DNA from: Oxalobacteraceae sp. CFBP 13730
GTDB taxonomy: Bacteria; Pseudomonadota; Gammaproteobacteria; Burkholderiales; Burkholderiaceae_D
Assembly (NCBI GenBank): GCA_014841835.1
Contig: JACYUQ010000002.1
Span: forward strand, 1,116,001 to 1,180,000
Reading direction: 5' to 3'
DNA length: 64,000 nucleotides
Below are positions 1-7,377 of this stretch, piece by piece. Each line of letters opens with the position of its first letter. Position 1 is the stretch's first letter. The notes under the pieces were generated by a model. It saw only the letters and a program-made list of their open reading frames with translations, had not been told where the DNA came from and made no database searches. A program made the position numbers and the translations under genes.

Positions 1-1
1 A

Positions 2-2122
2 CTGGATGCGCAGGTGCGCTTCATCGACCTGCCGGCCTGGCACGATGCGTTTTCCGAGACGCTCAACCGCTACGCCGACATCGACGGCACCGACCAGGAA
101 GCGCGCGCGCACGCCTACCTCGATGGCCTGGCCGAAGCGCTGGGCACCGAGGGCCGCGATGCGCTGTGGGACCAGCTGTTCGAGGACCACGCCGACCTGG
201 ACCTGCTCGAGGCCAGCCTGGTGCAGTATTTCGCGCATCTGCGCAACGACGATCCCGGCTCGATCGGCAACGCCGCGCGCGAAGCGATGATGGCCCAGTG
301 GATCGGCTGGGCCATGGCGCAGGGCCACGGCCCGGTGCTGGTCGTGTGTGGCGGCTACCATGCGCCGGCGCTGGCGCGCCTGTGGCCGGCAGCCCGTGCG
401 GGCTATCGGCCGGGCGACCCTGAACCGGCCACCCCGGCGCCCGGCGGCGCGACGCCGATTGATGTCCGACACGGGTCGTTTCTCGTGCCATACACCTTCA
501 AGCGGCTGGACGCGTTTTCGGGCTACGCCTCGGGCATGCCGTCGCCGGCGTATTACGACTGGGTGTGGCAGCACGGCCTGGAAGGCGCCGGACGCCAGTT
601 GCTGCAACGGGTGCTGGAACGCCTGCGCGCGAAAAAGTTGCCGGCGTCGACTGCCGACCTGATAGCCGTGCATCTGCGCGCGCATGGCCTGACCATGTTG
701 CGCGGCCACCGTACCCCGCTGCGGAGCGACTGGCTCGATGCGCTGGCCGGCACGCTGGTGGCCGATGCGCTGGACGTGCCGCTGCCGTGGACCTACCGCG
801 GGCCCATCCGCGCCGGCACCGATCCGGTGCTCGTGCAGACGATGGACGTGCTGGCTGGCGACGGTGCCGGTGTGCTGGCGCCGGGCACGCCACAGCCGCC
901 GCTGGTCGCCTCGTTCCTGGCCGAGCTGGCCGCTGCCGGCTTGCCGCTGCAACGTCAGCCGGTCGACGTCGAGCTGGACCTGCACACGCCGGAGGGCCGG
1001 CGGCGCAGCCAGGTGCTGCACCGGATCGCCCTGCTCGACCTGCCGGGCTTCGTGCGCAAGAGCGGGCCGGGCTGGGCGCTGGCGGGCCAGTCAACCGAGT
1101 GCTGGACCATCAGTCAGCCGTTTGCGCAGACGGCCGCGCTGATCGAGGCCGGCGCCTGGGGCGCCACGCTGCTGGACGCCGCCCGCGCCAGGCTGGAAGA
1201 CCGCCTGCGCAGCGCCGGCCGGCAGATCGATGCACTGGCGCGCCTGCTCGACCGCGCCGCCTTTGCCGGCCTCCCCGGGCTAAGTACGGCGGTGCTGGCC
1301 GAACTGCAGGCAGCCGTGGCCGAGGAAGCGCGCTTCGAGCCGCTGGGCACGGCCGTCGGCACGCTGTTCATGCTGCTGCGTCACGGGCACATGCTTGGTA
1401 TGGCCGACGCGCCGGTGCTGCGGGTGGTGATCGAGGCCGGGGTCGACCGCGCCCTGTGGCTGCTCGAGCCGCCTGCCGCCGTGCCCGCGGGCCAGGTGGA
1501 CGAGCACATCGCGGCGCTGGTGGCGCTACGCCAGATCGCACTCGACGTGATCAGCAGCCGGCGCGAGGAGGCAGGCAGCGTGCTGGCGATCGATGTGCCG
1601 CGCATGCTGGCGGTGTTCGAACGCAAGGCCGCCAGCGTGGCGTCCGCCCCGCTCAGCCGTGGCGGCGCACTGGGCGCGGTGATCGGCCTTCGCGCCCACG
1701 ACGGTGAAGCCGCCGCGCCGCTCGCGGCACTGGCGCTTCACGTGCTCGACAGCCTGACACCGGCGCAACTGGGCGACGCCGTCAGCGGCTTGCTGGCGCT
1801 GGCGCGCGACGCGCTGCTGCACGAGACGCACTTCGTCGCCGGCCTGGACGCCCGCATCCAGCGCCTGGCCGACGACGAATTCGTCAGCGCCCTGCCCGCC
1901 CTGCGCGCCGCGTTCGGCTGGCTGCCCACGCGCGAACGGGGCGACCTGGCGTCGCAGGTGCTGGGCCTGCACGACGCGTCGCACCTGTCGCGCCATGACC
2001 TGACCGCGCGCCATGGCGCCTGGGCCGCCGAAGATGTCGCCGCTCACCGCCTGGCCGAGCAAGAGGCGCTTGCTGCCCTGGCCGCATGGGGCATCGCGTT
2101 TGCGCCCGGAGCACCAGCATGA
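2..2122 (+). CDS. DUF5682 family protein, 5' end outside the window
   Basis: The frame is open from base 2, so the gene starts upstream; a GTG at 14 is in frame but has no evident ribosome site. About 706 codons are visible. A short motif, VVCGGYHAPAL, near the visible N-terminal sixth resembles the Gly-x-His-x-Pro signature of the ChaN/EreA/TraB-like fold that DUF5682 proteins carry. The rest is Ala/Leu-rich helical sequence without a recognised catalytic motif. Its stop overlaps the next start (ATGA), so it is translationally coupled to a VWA protein and then a SWIM protein. In other genomes this trio usually accompanies a MoxR AAA+ ATPase, which would have to lie left of the window. Function is unknown; family assignment is by pattern recognition. 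Confidence 0.75.
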   Translation: MDAQVRFIDLPAWHDAFSETLNRYADIDGTDQEARAHAYLDGLAEALGTEGRDALWDQLFEDHADLDLLEASLVQYFAHLRNDDPGSIGNAAREAMMAQWIGWAMAQGHGPVLVVCGGYHAPALARLWPAARAGYRPGDPEPATPAPGGATPIDVRHGSFLVPYTFKRLDAFSGYASGMPSPAYYDWVWQHGLEGAGRQLLQRVLERLRAKKLPASTADLIAVHLRAHGLTMLRGHRTPLRSDWLDALAGTLVADALDVPLPWTYRGPIRAGTDPVLVQTMDVLAGDGAGVLAPGTPQPPLVASFLAELAAAGLPLQRQPVDVELDLHTPEGRRRSQVLHRIALLDLPGFVRKSGPGWALAGQSTECWTISQPFAQTAALIEAGAWGATLLDAARARLEDRLRSAGRQIDALARLLDRAAFAGLPGLSTAVLAELQAAVAEEARFEPLGTAVGTLFMLLRHGHMLGMADAPVLRVVIEAGVDRALWLLEPPAAVPAGQVDEHIAALVALRQIALDVISSRREEAGSVLAIDVPRMLAVFERKAASVASAPLSRGGALGAVIGLRAHDGEAAAPLAALALHVLDSLTPAQLGDAVSGLLALARDALLHETHFVAGLDARIQRLADDEFVSALPALRAAFGWLPTRERGDLASQVLGLHDASHLSRHDLTARHGAWAAEDVAAHRLAEQEALAALAAWGIAFAPGAPA

Positions 2123-3243
2123 CCCTCCAGATTCCCCTGCCCCTCGAACGCTGGCGCCTGATACTGGGCGAAGCGGCCGAATCCGCCTGCGGCACGCTGG
2201 GCGCGCAAGCCGCCGAGGCCGACGCCGCGCTCGAATGGCTGTACGGGCGCGATCCCGATCGCGGTAAGCGCGATGAACGCGGCGCCGGTCTCGGCCCGTC
2301 GAGCCTGAGCACGCCCGACTGGATCAACAGCATCCAGACGCTGTTTCCGAAAGACGTGATCGAGCGGCTGGAGACGGACGCCGTCGAGCGCTTCGGCATC
2401 GACGAGGTCGTGACCAACCTGGAGGTGCTGGCCCGCATCACGCCATCCGAATCGCTGCTGCGCGCGGTCCTGCACACCAAGCACCTGATGAATCCCGAGG
2501 TGCTCGGCGCGGCGCGCAAGCTCGTGGCCGAAGTCGTGCGCCGCATCATGGAACAGCTCGACACGGAGGTGCGCCGGGCATTCAGCGGTACGCGCGACCG
2601 GCGCCAGCGCAGCCAATTGAAGATCGCCAGCAACTTCGACTTCAAGCGCACCGTCGCCGACAACCTGCAGCGCTGGGATCCGGCACGCCGGCGCCTGTAT
2701 GTCGAGCGGCCCGTGTTCATGAGCCGCAGCCGGCGTCACGCGCAGCCGTGGGACATCATCCTGCTGATCGACCAGAGCGGCTCGATGGTGAGCTCGGTGA
2801 TCCACAGCGCCGTGATGGCGGCCTGCCTGTGGAACCTGCCCGGCATGCGCACACGCCTGGTCGCGTTCGACACGGCCGTGGTCGACCTGACGTCCAGCGT
2901 CACCGACCCGGTCGAGCTGTTGATGAAGGTCCAGCTGGGCGGCGGCACCGACATCGCCCATGCCGTGGCCTACGCTCAGGGCCTGATCAGCAATCCGACC
3001 CGCAGCGTGGTCGTGCTGGTCAGCGACTTCTACGAAGGCGGCAGCGAGTTCGATCTGGTGCGGCGGGTCAAGGCGCTGGTTGCGGGCGGCACCAGGGTGC
3101 TGGGTCTGGCGGCGCTCGACAGCGGGGCCGATCCGGCCTTCGACCGGGCGATGGCCGGGCGGCTGGTCGATGCCGGCGCCCAGGTCGGCGCCATGACGCC
3201 CGGCGAGCTGGCGACCTGGCTGGCGGAGAAACTGAAAGCATGA
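2119..3243 (+). CDS. VWA domain protein (MoxR-associated type)
   Basis: 374 aa. The start ATG at 2119 overlaps the previous TGA; an ATG at 2086 would lie inside the upstream gene and is less likely. The first 200 residues are helical and charged. A von Willebrand A domain fills roughly 210-370, with a complete metal site: D218-x-S220-x-S222 (DQSGS), T277 (GGGTD) and D303 (VSDFYEGG). This predicts Mg-dependent protein binding. There is no signal peptide or membrane segment, so it should be cytoplasmic. Soluble VWA proteins of this kind typically act as adaptors of MoxR ATPases. It is coupled on both sides by ATGA overlaps. Confidence 0.85.
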   Translation: MTLQIPLPLERWRLILGEAAESACGTLGAQAAEADAALEWLYGRDPDRGKRDERGAGLGPSSLSTPDWINSIQTLFPKDVIERLETDAVERFGIDEVVTNLEVLARITPSESLLRAVLHTKHLMNPEVLGAARKLVAEVVRRIMEQLDTEVRRAFSGTRDRRQRSQLKIASNFDFKRTVADNLQRWDPARRRLYVERPVFMSRSRRHAQPWDIILLIDQSGSMVSSVIHSAVMAACLWNLPGMRTRLVAFDTAVVDLTSSVTDPVELLMKVQLGGGTDIAHAVAYAQGLISNPTRSVVVLVSDFYEGGSEFDLVRRVKALVAGGTRVLGLAALDSGADPAFDRAMAGRLVDAGAQVGAMTPGELATWLAEKLKA

Positions 3244-5273
3244 CGATGTTGCGCACCGATCTGATGGAGCTGGGCCCGGACGCCCTGACGGCGCTGGCCA
3301 ACCCGGGGTTTGTCAAGCGCGCGCAGAAGGATGTCGCCGCCGGCGCGCTGCCGGCACTGCGCCAGGACCCCGACGACACCGTGCACGCGCTGTTTGCCGA
3401 TGCGGTGCAGACCAGCATGCCGCCCGGGGTCGCGCTGCGCGACGCCACCTGCAACTGCAGCGCCAGCGGCATGTGCCGGCATCGCGTGATGCTGGTGCTG
3501 GCCTACCAGGCGCAGCATGCCGACGCCCCGGGTGCTGCAGACGATGCGGCCGGGGCGCAGCCCGACCGCTGGAATCCGGCCGACTTCGACGACGCCGCGC
3601 TCGCCGCCGCCTGCACGCCCAAGGTGCTCGAGCAGGCGCGCAAGCTGGCCCTGGAGCGGCCTGCTGCCACCATCGTGCTGGCAGGCGCTGCCGGCAGCGT
3701 GCCTGCGGCCCACCTGCCCATGAGCCAGGTGCGCTTCTTTTCCAGTACCAGCCTGGCGCTGGCGCGCTGCGACTGCCAGCAGGGCACGGCCTGTTCCCAC
3801 GTCGTCCTGGCCTGCTGGGCCTTCCGGCAAGCGCGGCAAACGCATCCCGGCATGAACGAGGTGACGCTGGTGGTCGCGCCGTCTGGCGTAGCGGCGCCCG
3901 AGGCCGCCGCCGGCCTGATGGACACGGCGGCGGCGCGCCACGCCCGCGCGCTGGTGCTTGACTGGCTGTGGTCGCTATGGCGCGAAGGCGCGGGGCAGCC
4001 CCTGCCGGGCCTGGAAGCGCGTTACGAAGCCGCACTGGCCGCGCTGACGCAGCTGGGCTGGACCTGGGTGCGCGAGGATCTCGATACCGTCTGGCGCATC
4101 GTGCAAGCGCTGGCGCAGCGCTCGAATCGCTTCGGCATGGCCGACCTGGTCGACGCCAGCACCGGCCTGCACGCACGCCTGCAGGGCGCGGCCCATGCGG
4201 ACGCGACACCCGGCTCGCGCATGCCGGCCAGCCAGATCCTGGGCATCGGCCAGCAGGGCGAAGTGGCGCTCGATCTGCTGCGTTTGGTGTCACTGGGCGT
4301 GACGTGCTGGCGCGATGACGCGGGCGTCGGTGCGAGCATCGTGTTCGCCGATCCCGATACCCAGGCAGTCTGCACGCTGGAACGTATCTGGCCACGTGGC
4401 GACGATGCCCAGGACGACGCCGGGCAGTTGCAGAACCGGCGCATCGCGGGCCATCCGCTCAGGCTGCTGGGGGCCGGTCAGGTCGTGACCCGGGCCGCGA
4501 AACGGCGCGCCAACGCCAGCGTCGAACTGGGTTCGCAGGCCAGGCAAACGAGCGTGCTGGCGCTGTCGCCGAAGGCGTGGGACGACCTGCGCGCGCCGCT
4601 GCGCTTCGACAGCCTGCGCGCGCTGCAGCAGCACCTGCGCAGCCGTGCGCCGGCTGGCATCCGGTCGGGCCAGGCAGGCAGCAACTGGCATGTGATCGAC
4701 GTACGCGACATGCTGCTCGCGGGGTGGGCCTGGGATGGCGTGCAACAGACGCTGTTTGCGCAGTGGGAAGAAGCCGATGGCCCCGTGCTGCGCGCCCGGC
4801 TGGGTTATCAGAGCGTGACCCCGGGCGCGGTCGATGCGCTGGCACGGGCACTGGGTGGCGAATGGGGCGCCGTGCACGCCATCGCCGGGCCCGTGTCGTG
4901 CGAGGGCGGCGGCGTGGCCATCCAGCCGACGGGCGTGCTGACCGAACAGCGCGCGATCGTCCTGGCGCTCGAACCCAGCGCGCCACACCCGATGCCGGTG
5001 CACGAGATGCCGGTCGAGGCCGATCCCGGCCAGGCCTTGCTGCGCATGACGTTCACGTTGCTGGAGCAGGTTCTGCGCCAGGGGTTGCGGCATCTGCCGC
5101 CGTCGTTGCAACGGCGTGCGCTGACACAGGCGGCAGAGCTCGACGAGGCGGGCTACGCCGAGGTGGCCCGCCTGCTGCGCGCCGCGCTGGCCGATCAGCG
5201 CGATGCCGACCGGTTGGCGACGCTGTCGGCACTGGGTAGTTTGCTGCGCGCACTGCTGAACCAGGGCGCGTGA
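3240..5273 (+). CDS. SWIM zinc finger protein with two SWIM motifs
   Basis: 677 aa. ATG at 3240 overlaps the VWA stop; the frame is open further upstream only as a shadow of the VWA gene. Two zinc-binding SWIM motifs with identical CxC-x5-CxH spacing are visible: residues 71-81 (CNCSASGMCRH) and 177-187 (CDCQQGTACSH). The remaining 490 residues are helical with no known enzyme motif. SWIM domains bind nucleic acid or protein; family members co-occur with VWA, DUF5682 and MoxR genes, and no biochemical role is established. It is the last gene of the cassette; 161 bp of non-coding DNA follows before the L,D-transpeptidase. Confidence 0.85.
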   Translation: MTMLRTDLMELGPDALTALANPGFVKRAQKDVAAGALPALRQDPDDTVHALFADAVQTSMPPGVALRDATCNCSASGMCRHRVMLVLAYQAQHADAPGAADDAAGAQPDRWNPADFDDAALAAACTPKVLEQARKLALERPAATIVLAGAAGSVPAAHLPMSQVRFFSSTSLALARCDCQQGTACSHVVLACWAFRQARQTHPGMNEVTLVVAPSGVAAPEAAAGLMDTAAARHARALVLDWLWSLWREGAGQPLPGLEARYEAALAALTQLGWTWVREDLDTVWRIVQALAQRSNRFGMADLVDASTGLHARLQGAAHADATPGSRMPASQILGIGQQGEVALDLLRLVSLGVTCWRDDAGVGASIVFADPDTQAVCTLERIWPRGDDAQDDAGQLQNRRIAGHPLRLLGAGQVVTRAAKRRANASVELGSQARQTSVLALSPKAWDDLRAPLRFDSLRALQQHLRSRAPAGIRSGQAGSNWHVIDVRDMLLAGWAWDGVQQTLFAQWEEADGPVLRARLGYQSVTPGAVDALARALGGEWGAVHAIAGPVSCEGGGVAIQPTGVLTEQRAIVLALEPSAPHPMPVHEMPVEADPGQALLRMTFTLLEQVLRQGLRHLPPSLQRRALTQAAELDEAGYAEVARLLRAALADQRDADRLATLSALGSLLRALLNQGA

Positions 5274-5343
5274 CGACCGTGCTGCAGGCCACGGCGGGGA
5301 GCGTCGTTGCGTGACGACTTCGGCGCTACGGCGATCCATTGGA

Positions 5344-5357
5344 TTGATGCATATCAA
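5344..5357. promoter_or_regulatory. FNR box, perfect consensus
   Basis: TTGATGCATATCAA matches TTGAT-N4-ATCAA exactly and is a 14-bp palindrome. Its centre is 84.5 bp before the L,D-transpeptidase ATG. A class II activation geometry (site at -41.5) would place transcription start near 5392. An FNR protein with a matching recognition helix is encoded in the window at 14231-15001. Confidence 0.8.
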
Positions 5358-5385
5358 CGACTGCCAGACGCCGGAGGGTGTAATT

Positions 5386-5399
5386 TTGATGCCTGTCAC
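5386..5399. promoter_or_regulatory. second, weaker FNR-like site
   Basis: TTGATGCCTGTCAC has a perfect left half and a GTCAc right half. Its centre lies 42 bp (four helical turns) after the perfect box at 5344. It overlaps the start site expected from that upstream box, so occupancy here could repress at high FNR levels. This is inferred from spacing only. Confidence 0.45.
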
Positions 5400-5434
5400 G
5401 TTACCTCTCCACCACAGCGCATGCACCACACCCC

Positions 5435-7033
5435 ATGGTAATTCCCCGCCTTACCTGGCCCGCCAAAGCACATGGCGGCGCCGCGCAGTTCTTTCTGCTG
5501 TTGCTGCTCCAGGCTGCCACGGGTTCCGCCGCATTTGCCCGTGATGTCGGCGCTCGCGCCGACGTCCAGGCGAGCACGATCGGTCCGTGTGCGCCGGTCG
5601 TCGCACCTGCGGCATCCTGGCTGTCCGGCACGCAGGAACTGGCGCCGCTGGCACTGCAACTGCTGCGCGCTGCGCCCGCGCACGGCCTCGACGTTCGCCG
5701 CTATCAGGTGGACGAGCTGACCCGGCGACTGGCCGGCCCGGACGGCGGATCGGCAGCATTCGTGCACGACCTCGACCGCGCGATGGTCCAGTACCTGTGC
5801 GATCTGCACGGGGGCCGCGCGGCCTGGGCCAGCCGGGTGTCCGCAGCGCCCGACACCGGTTTCGACCCGCGCCAGCGCCTTGCCACCGTGCGCGACGCGC
5901 AAGGGCTGGCACAGGCCATCGATGCCGCCGTGCCCGCCATTCCCTTGTATGGCAGGGTCAAGGCGACGCTGGCACAGTACCGCGAATTGTCCCGCGCAAC
6001 AGCGGACTGGCCCGCGCTGCCGCCGGTCGCACGGGCCGCCGTCCACGCCGGTGAGCCGTACGCGGGGGCGGCCCTGCTGCAGGCGCGGCTGCAGTTGCTG
6101 GGTGATCTGGACGCGCAGGCGCCCATGGGCAGCGACGGCATCTATACGCCGGCGCTGGCTGGCGCCGTGCGGCGTTTTCAGGCGCGACATGGGCTGGATG
6201 AAGACGGCGTACTGGGCGCCGCGACGGTCACGGCCCTGTCGGTGCCGCCCGCGCATCGCATCGCCCAGCTGGCGCTGACGCTCGAACGGCTGCGCTGGTT
6301 GCCCCCGCCGCCGGCGCACGGACGCGTCGTCGTCGTGAACGTACCCACCTACCGCTTGTGGGCCTTCGATGCCAAAGACAACTTTGCCGCGCCGGCGCTG
6401 GAAATGCGCGTGATCGTCGGCGCGCGCGGTCGCACGCCCACGCCGCTATTCATCGGAGAAATGCGCTACCTGGAATTTGCGCCTTACTGGAATGTTCCAG
6501 CCAGCATCCAGAAGAATGAAATCGTCCCGAAGCTGGCGCGCAATCCTGCCTATCTGCAGCAGAATGACATGGAACTGGTTGGGTCGGACGGACGCGTGCT
6601 GCAGATTGGCGCCGGCGATGCGGCAAGCCACCTGCGAGCCGGTGGCGCCAGGGTCAGGCAGCGCCCCGGCTCACGCAATGTGCTGGGCGACGTCAAGTTC
6701 GCGCTGCCCAACCCGATGAATATCTATTTGCATTCGACGTCGGCCAGGGAACTGTTCAAGCGCACGCACCGCGACCTGAGCCATGGCTGCATCCGCGTCG
6801 AACAACCGGCCGAACTCGCGCAATTCGTGCTGGCCGATCCGCAGCAGTGGAGCGGTGCGCAGGTGGCTGCCGCCATGAGCGCAGGCAAGAACCGTTTTGT
6901 CAGGCTGGCCGAACCGGTGCCTGTCGTGCTGTTCTATGCAACGGCCCTGGTCGATCGTGAAGGCCGGGCCTTGTTCGCCCCCGATATCTACGGGCGTGAC
7001 GCTGCGCTGATTGCCGCGCTGCAGCTGGAATGA
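5435..7033 (+). CDS. L,D-transpeptidase, YcbB/LdtD type
   Basis: 532 aa. A hydrophobic N-terminal stretch (about residues 19-30, FFLLLLLQAATG) ending in an Ala-rich site suggests export to the periplasm. Domains in order: a helical N-terminal region, a peptidoglycan-binding motif (about 225-275, with AVRRFQARHGL), and a YkuD catalytic domain (about 305-470) whose signature SHGCIRV places the nucleophile at C452, with an upstream HSTSA histidine. Such enzymes make 3-3 cross-links in peptidoglycan and can attach or bypass penicillin-binding proteins. The ATG at 5435 gives the signal peptide. It stands alone as a transcription unit behind two FNR-type sites, suggesting expression at low oxygen. 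Confidence 0.88.
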   Translation: MVIPRLTWPAKAHGGAAQFFLLLLLQAATGSAAFARDVGARADVQASTIGPCAPVVAPAASWLSGTQELAPLALQLLRAAPAHGLDVRRYQVDELTRRLAGPDGGSAAFVHDLDRAMVQYLCDLHGGRAAWASRVSAAPDTGFDPRQRLATVRDAQGLAQAIDAAVPAIPLYGRVKATLAQYRELSRATADWPALPPVARAAVHAGEPYAGAALLQARLQLLGDLDAQAPMGSDGIYTPALAGAVRRFQARHGLDEDGVLGAATVTALSVPPAHRIAQLALTLERLRWLPPPPAHGRVVVVNVPTYRLWAFDAKDNFAAPALEMRVIVGARGRTPTPLFIGEMRYLEFAPYWNVPASIQKNEIVPKLARNPAYLQQNDMELVGSDGRVLQIGAGDAASHLRAGGARVRQRPGSRNVLGDVKFALPNPMNIYLHSTSARELFKRTHRDLSHGCIRVEQPAELAQFVLADPQQWSGAQVAAAMSAGKNRFVRLAEPVPVVLFYATALVDREGRALFAPDIYGRDAALIAALQLE

Positions 7034-7228
7034 ACGCGGCGCCGGCGGCGTTCTGCGCCACGCCACGGCGACTGCGTCGATGACGTGTTCGCTGTCGATG
7101 GTCTCCTGCTTGACGGACGACGAGGTGGTGTCCGCCGGCGCCTGCGCCGCAGCACCGTGAACGGCGGCGGCCTGCGCCAGCAGCGCGTAAAAGATCGAGT
7201 TCATGCGGCGCATTTGCTTGGTGTTCAT
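6671..7228 (-). CDS. possible small protein gene antisense to the transpeptidase 3' end
   Basis: The frame from ATG 7228 (MNTKQMRRMNSIFYALLAQ) has about 65 codons in the gap between the transpeptidase and phaC, with the high third-position GC typical of real genes here. It then runs on 120 codons antisense to the transpeptidase, where it looks like a shadow. An AGGGAA sequence precedes the ATG, and an FNR-like site is centred 88 bp upstream, matching the spacing at neighbouring genes. No homologue is recognised. Either a real gene with an eroded 3' end or chance; existence is uncertain. Confidence 0.3.
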   Translation of the reverse strand: MNTKQMRRMNSIFYALLAQAAAVHGAAAQAPADTTSSSVKQETIDSEHVIDAVAVAWRRTPPAPRSFQLQRGNQRSVTPVDIGGEQGPAFTIDQGRCIEQHDRHRFGQPDKTVLACAHGGSHLRTAPLLRIGQHELREFGRLFDADAAMAQVAVRALEQFPGRRRMQIDIHRVGQRELDVAQHIA

Positions 7229-7309
7229 GGGGGTTCCCTGGTTGATGGATGAGCGCCATGCAGTTGGCAGTCACGGCATGCAGTGTGCAGAGACGAGCCT
7301 GCAATTTCA

Positions 7310-7323
7310 ATGATGCAAGTCAA
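7310..7323. promoter_or_regulatory. FNR-like site in the ldt-phaC gap
   Basis: ATGATGCAAGTCAA differs from TTGAT-N4-ATCAA at the first base and at one central-flank base. Convergent genes lie on both sides, so the only unit it could serve is the small leftward frame starting at 7228. Apart from this site and that frame, the 344-bp gap 7034-7377 shows nothing. Confidence 0.4.
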
Positions 7324-7377
7324 AGACTGCCATCACCGTGGTCCATCGGTGAAATATCCCTGCTGTTGACACCGCGC

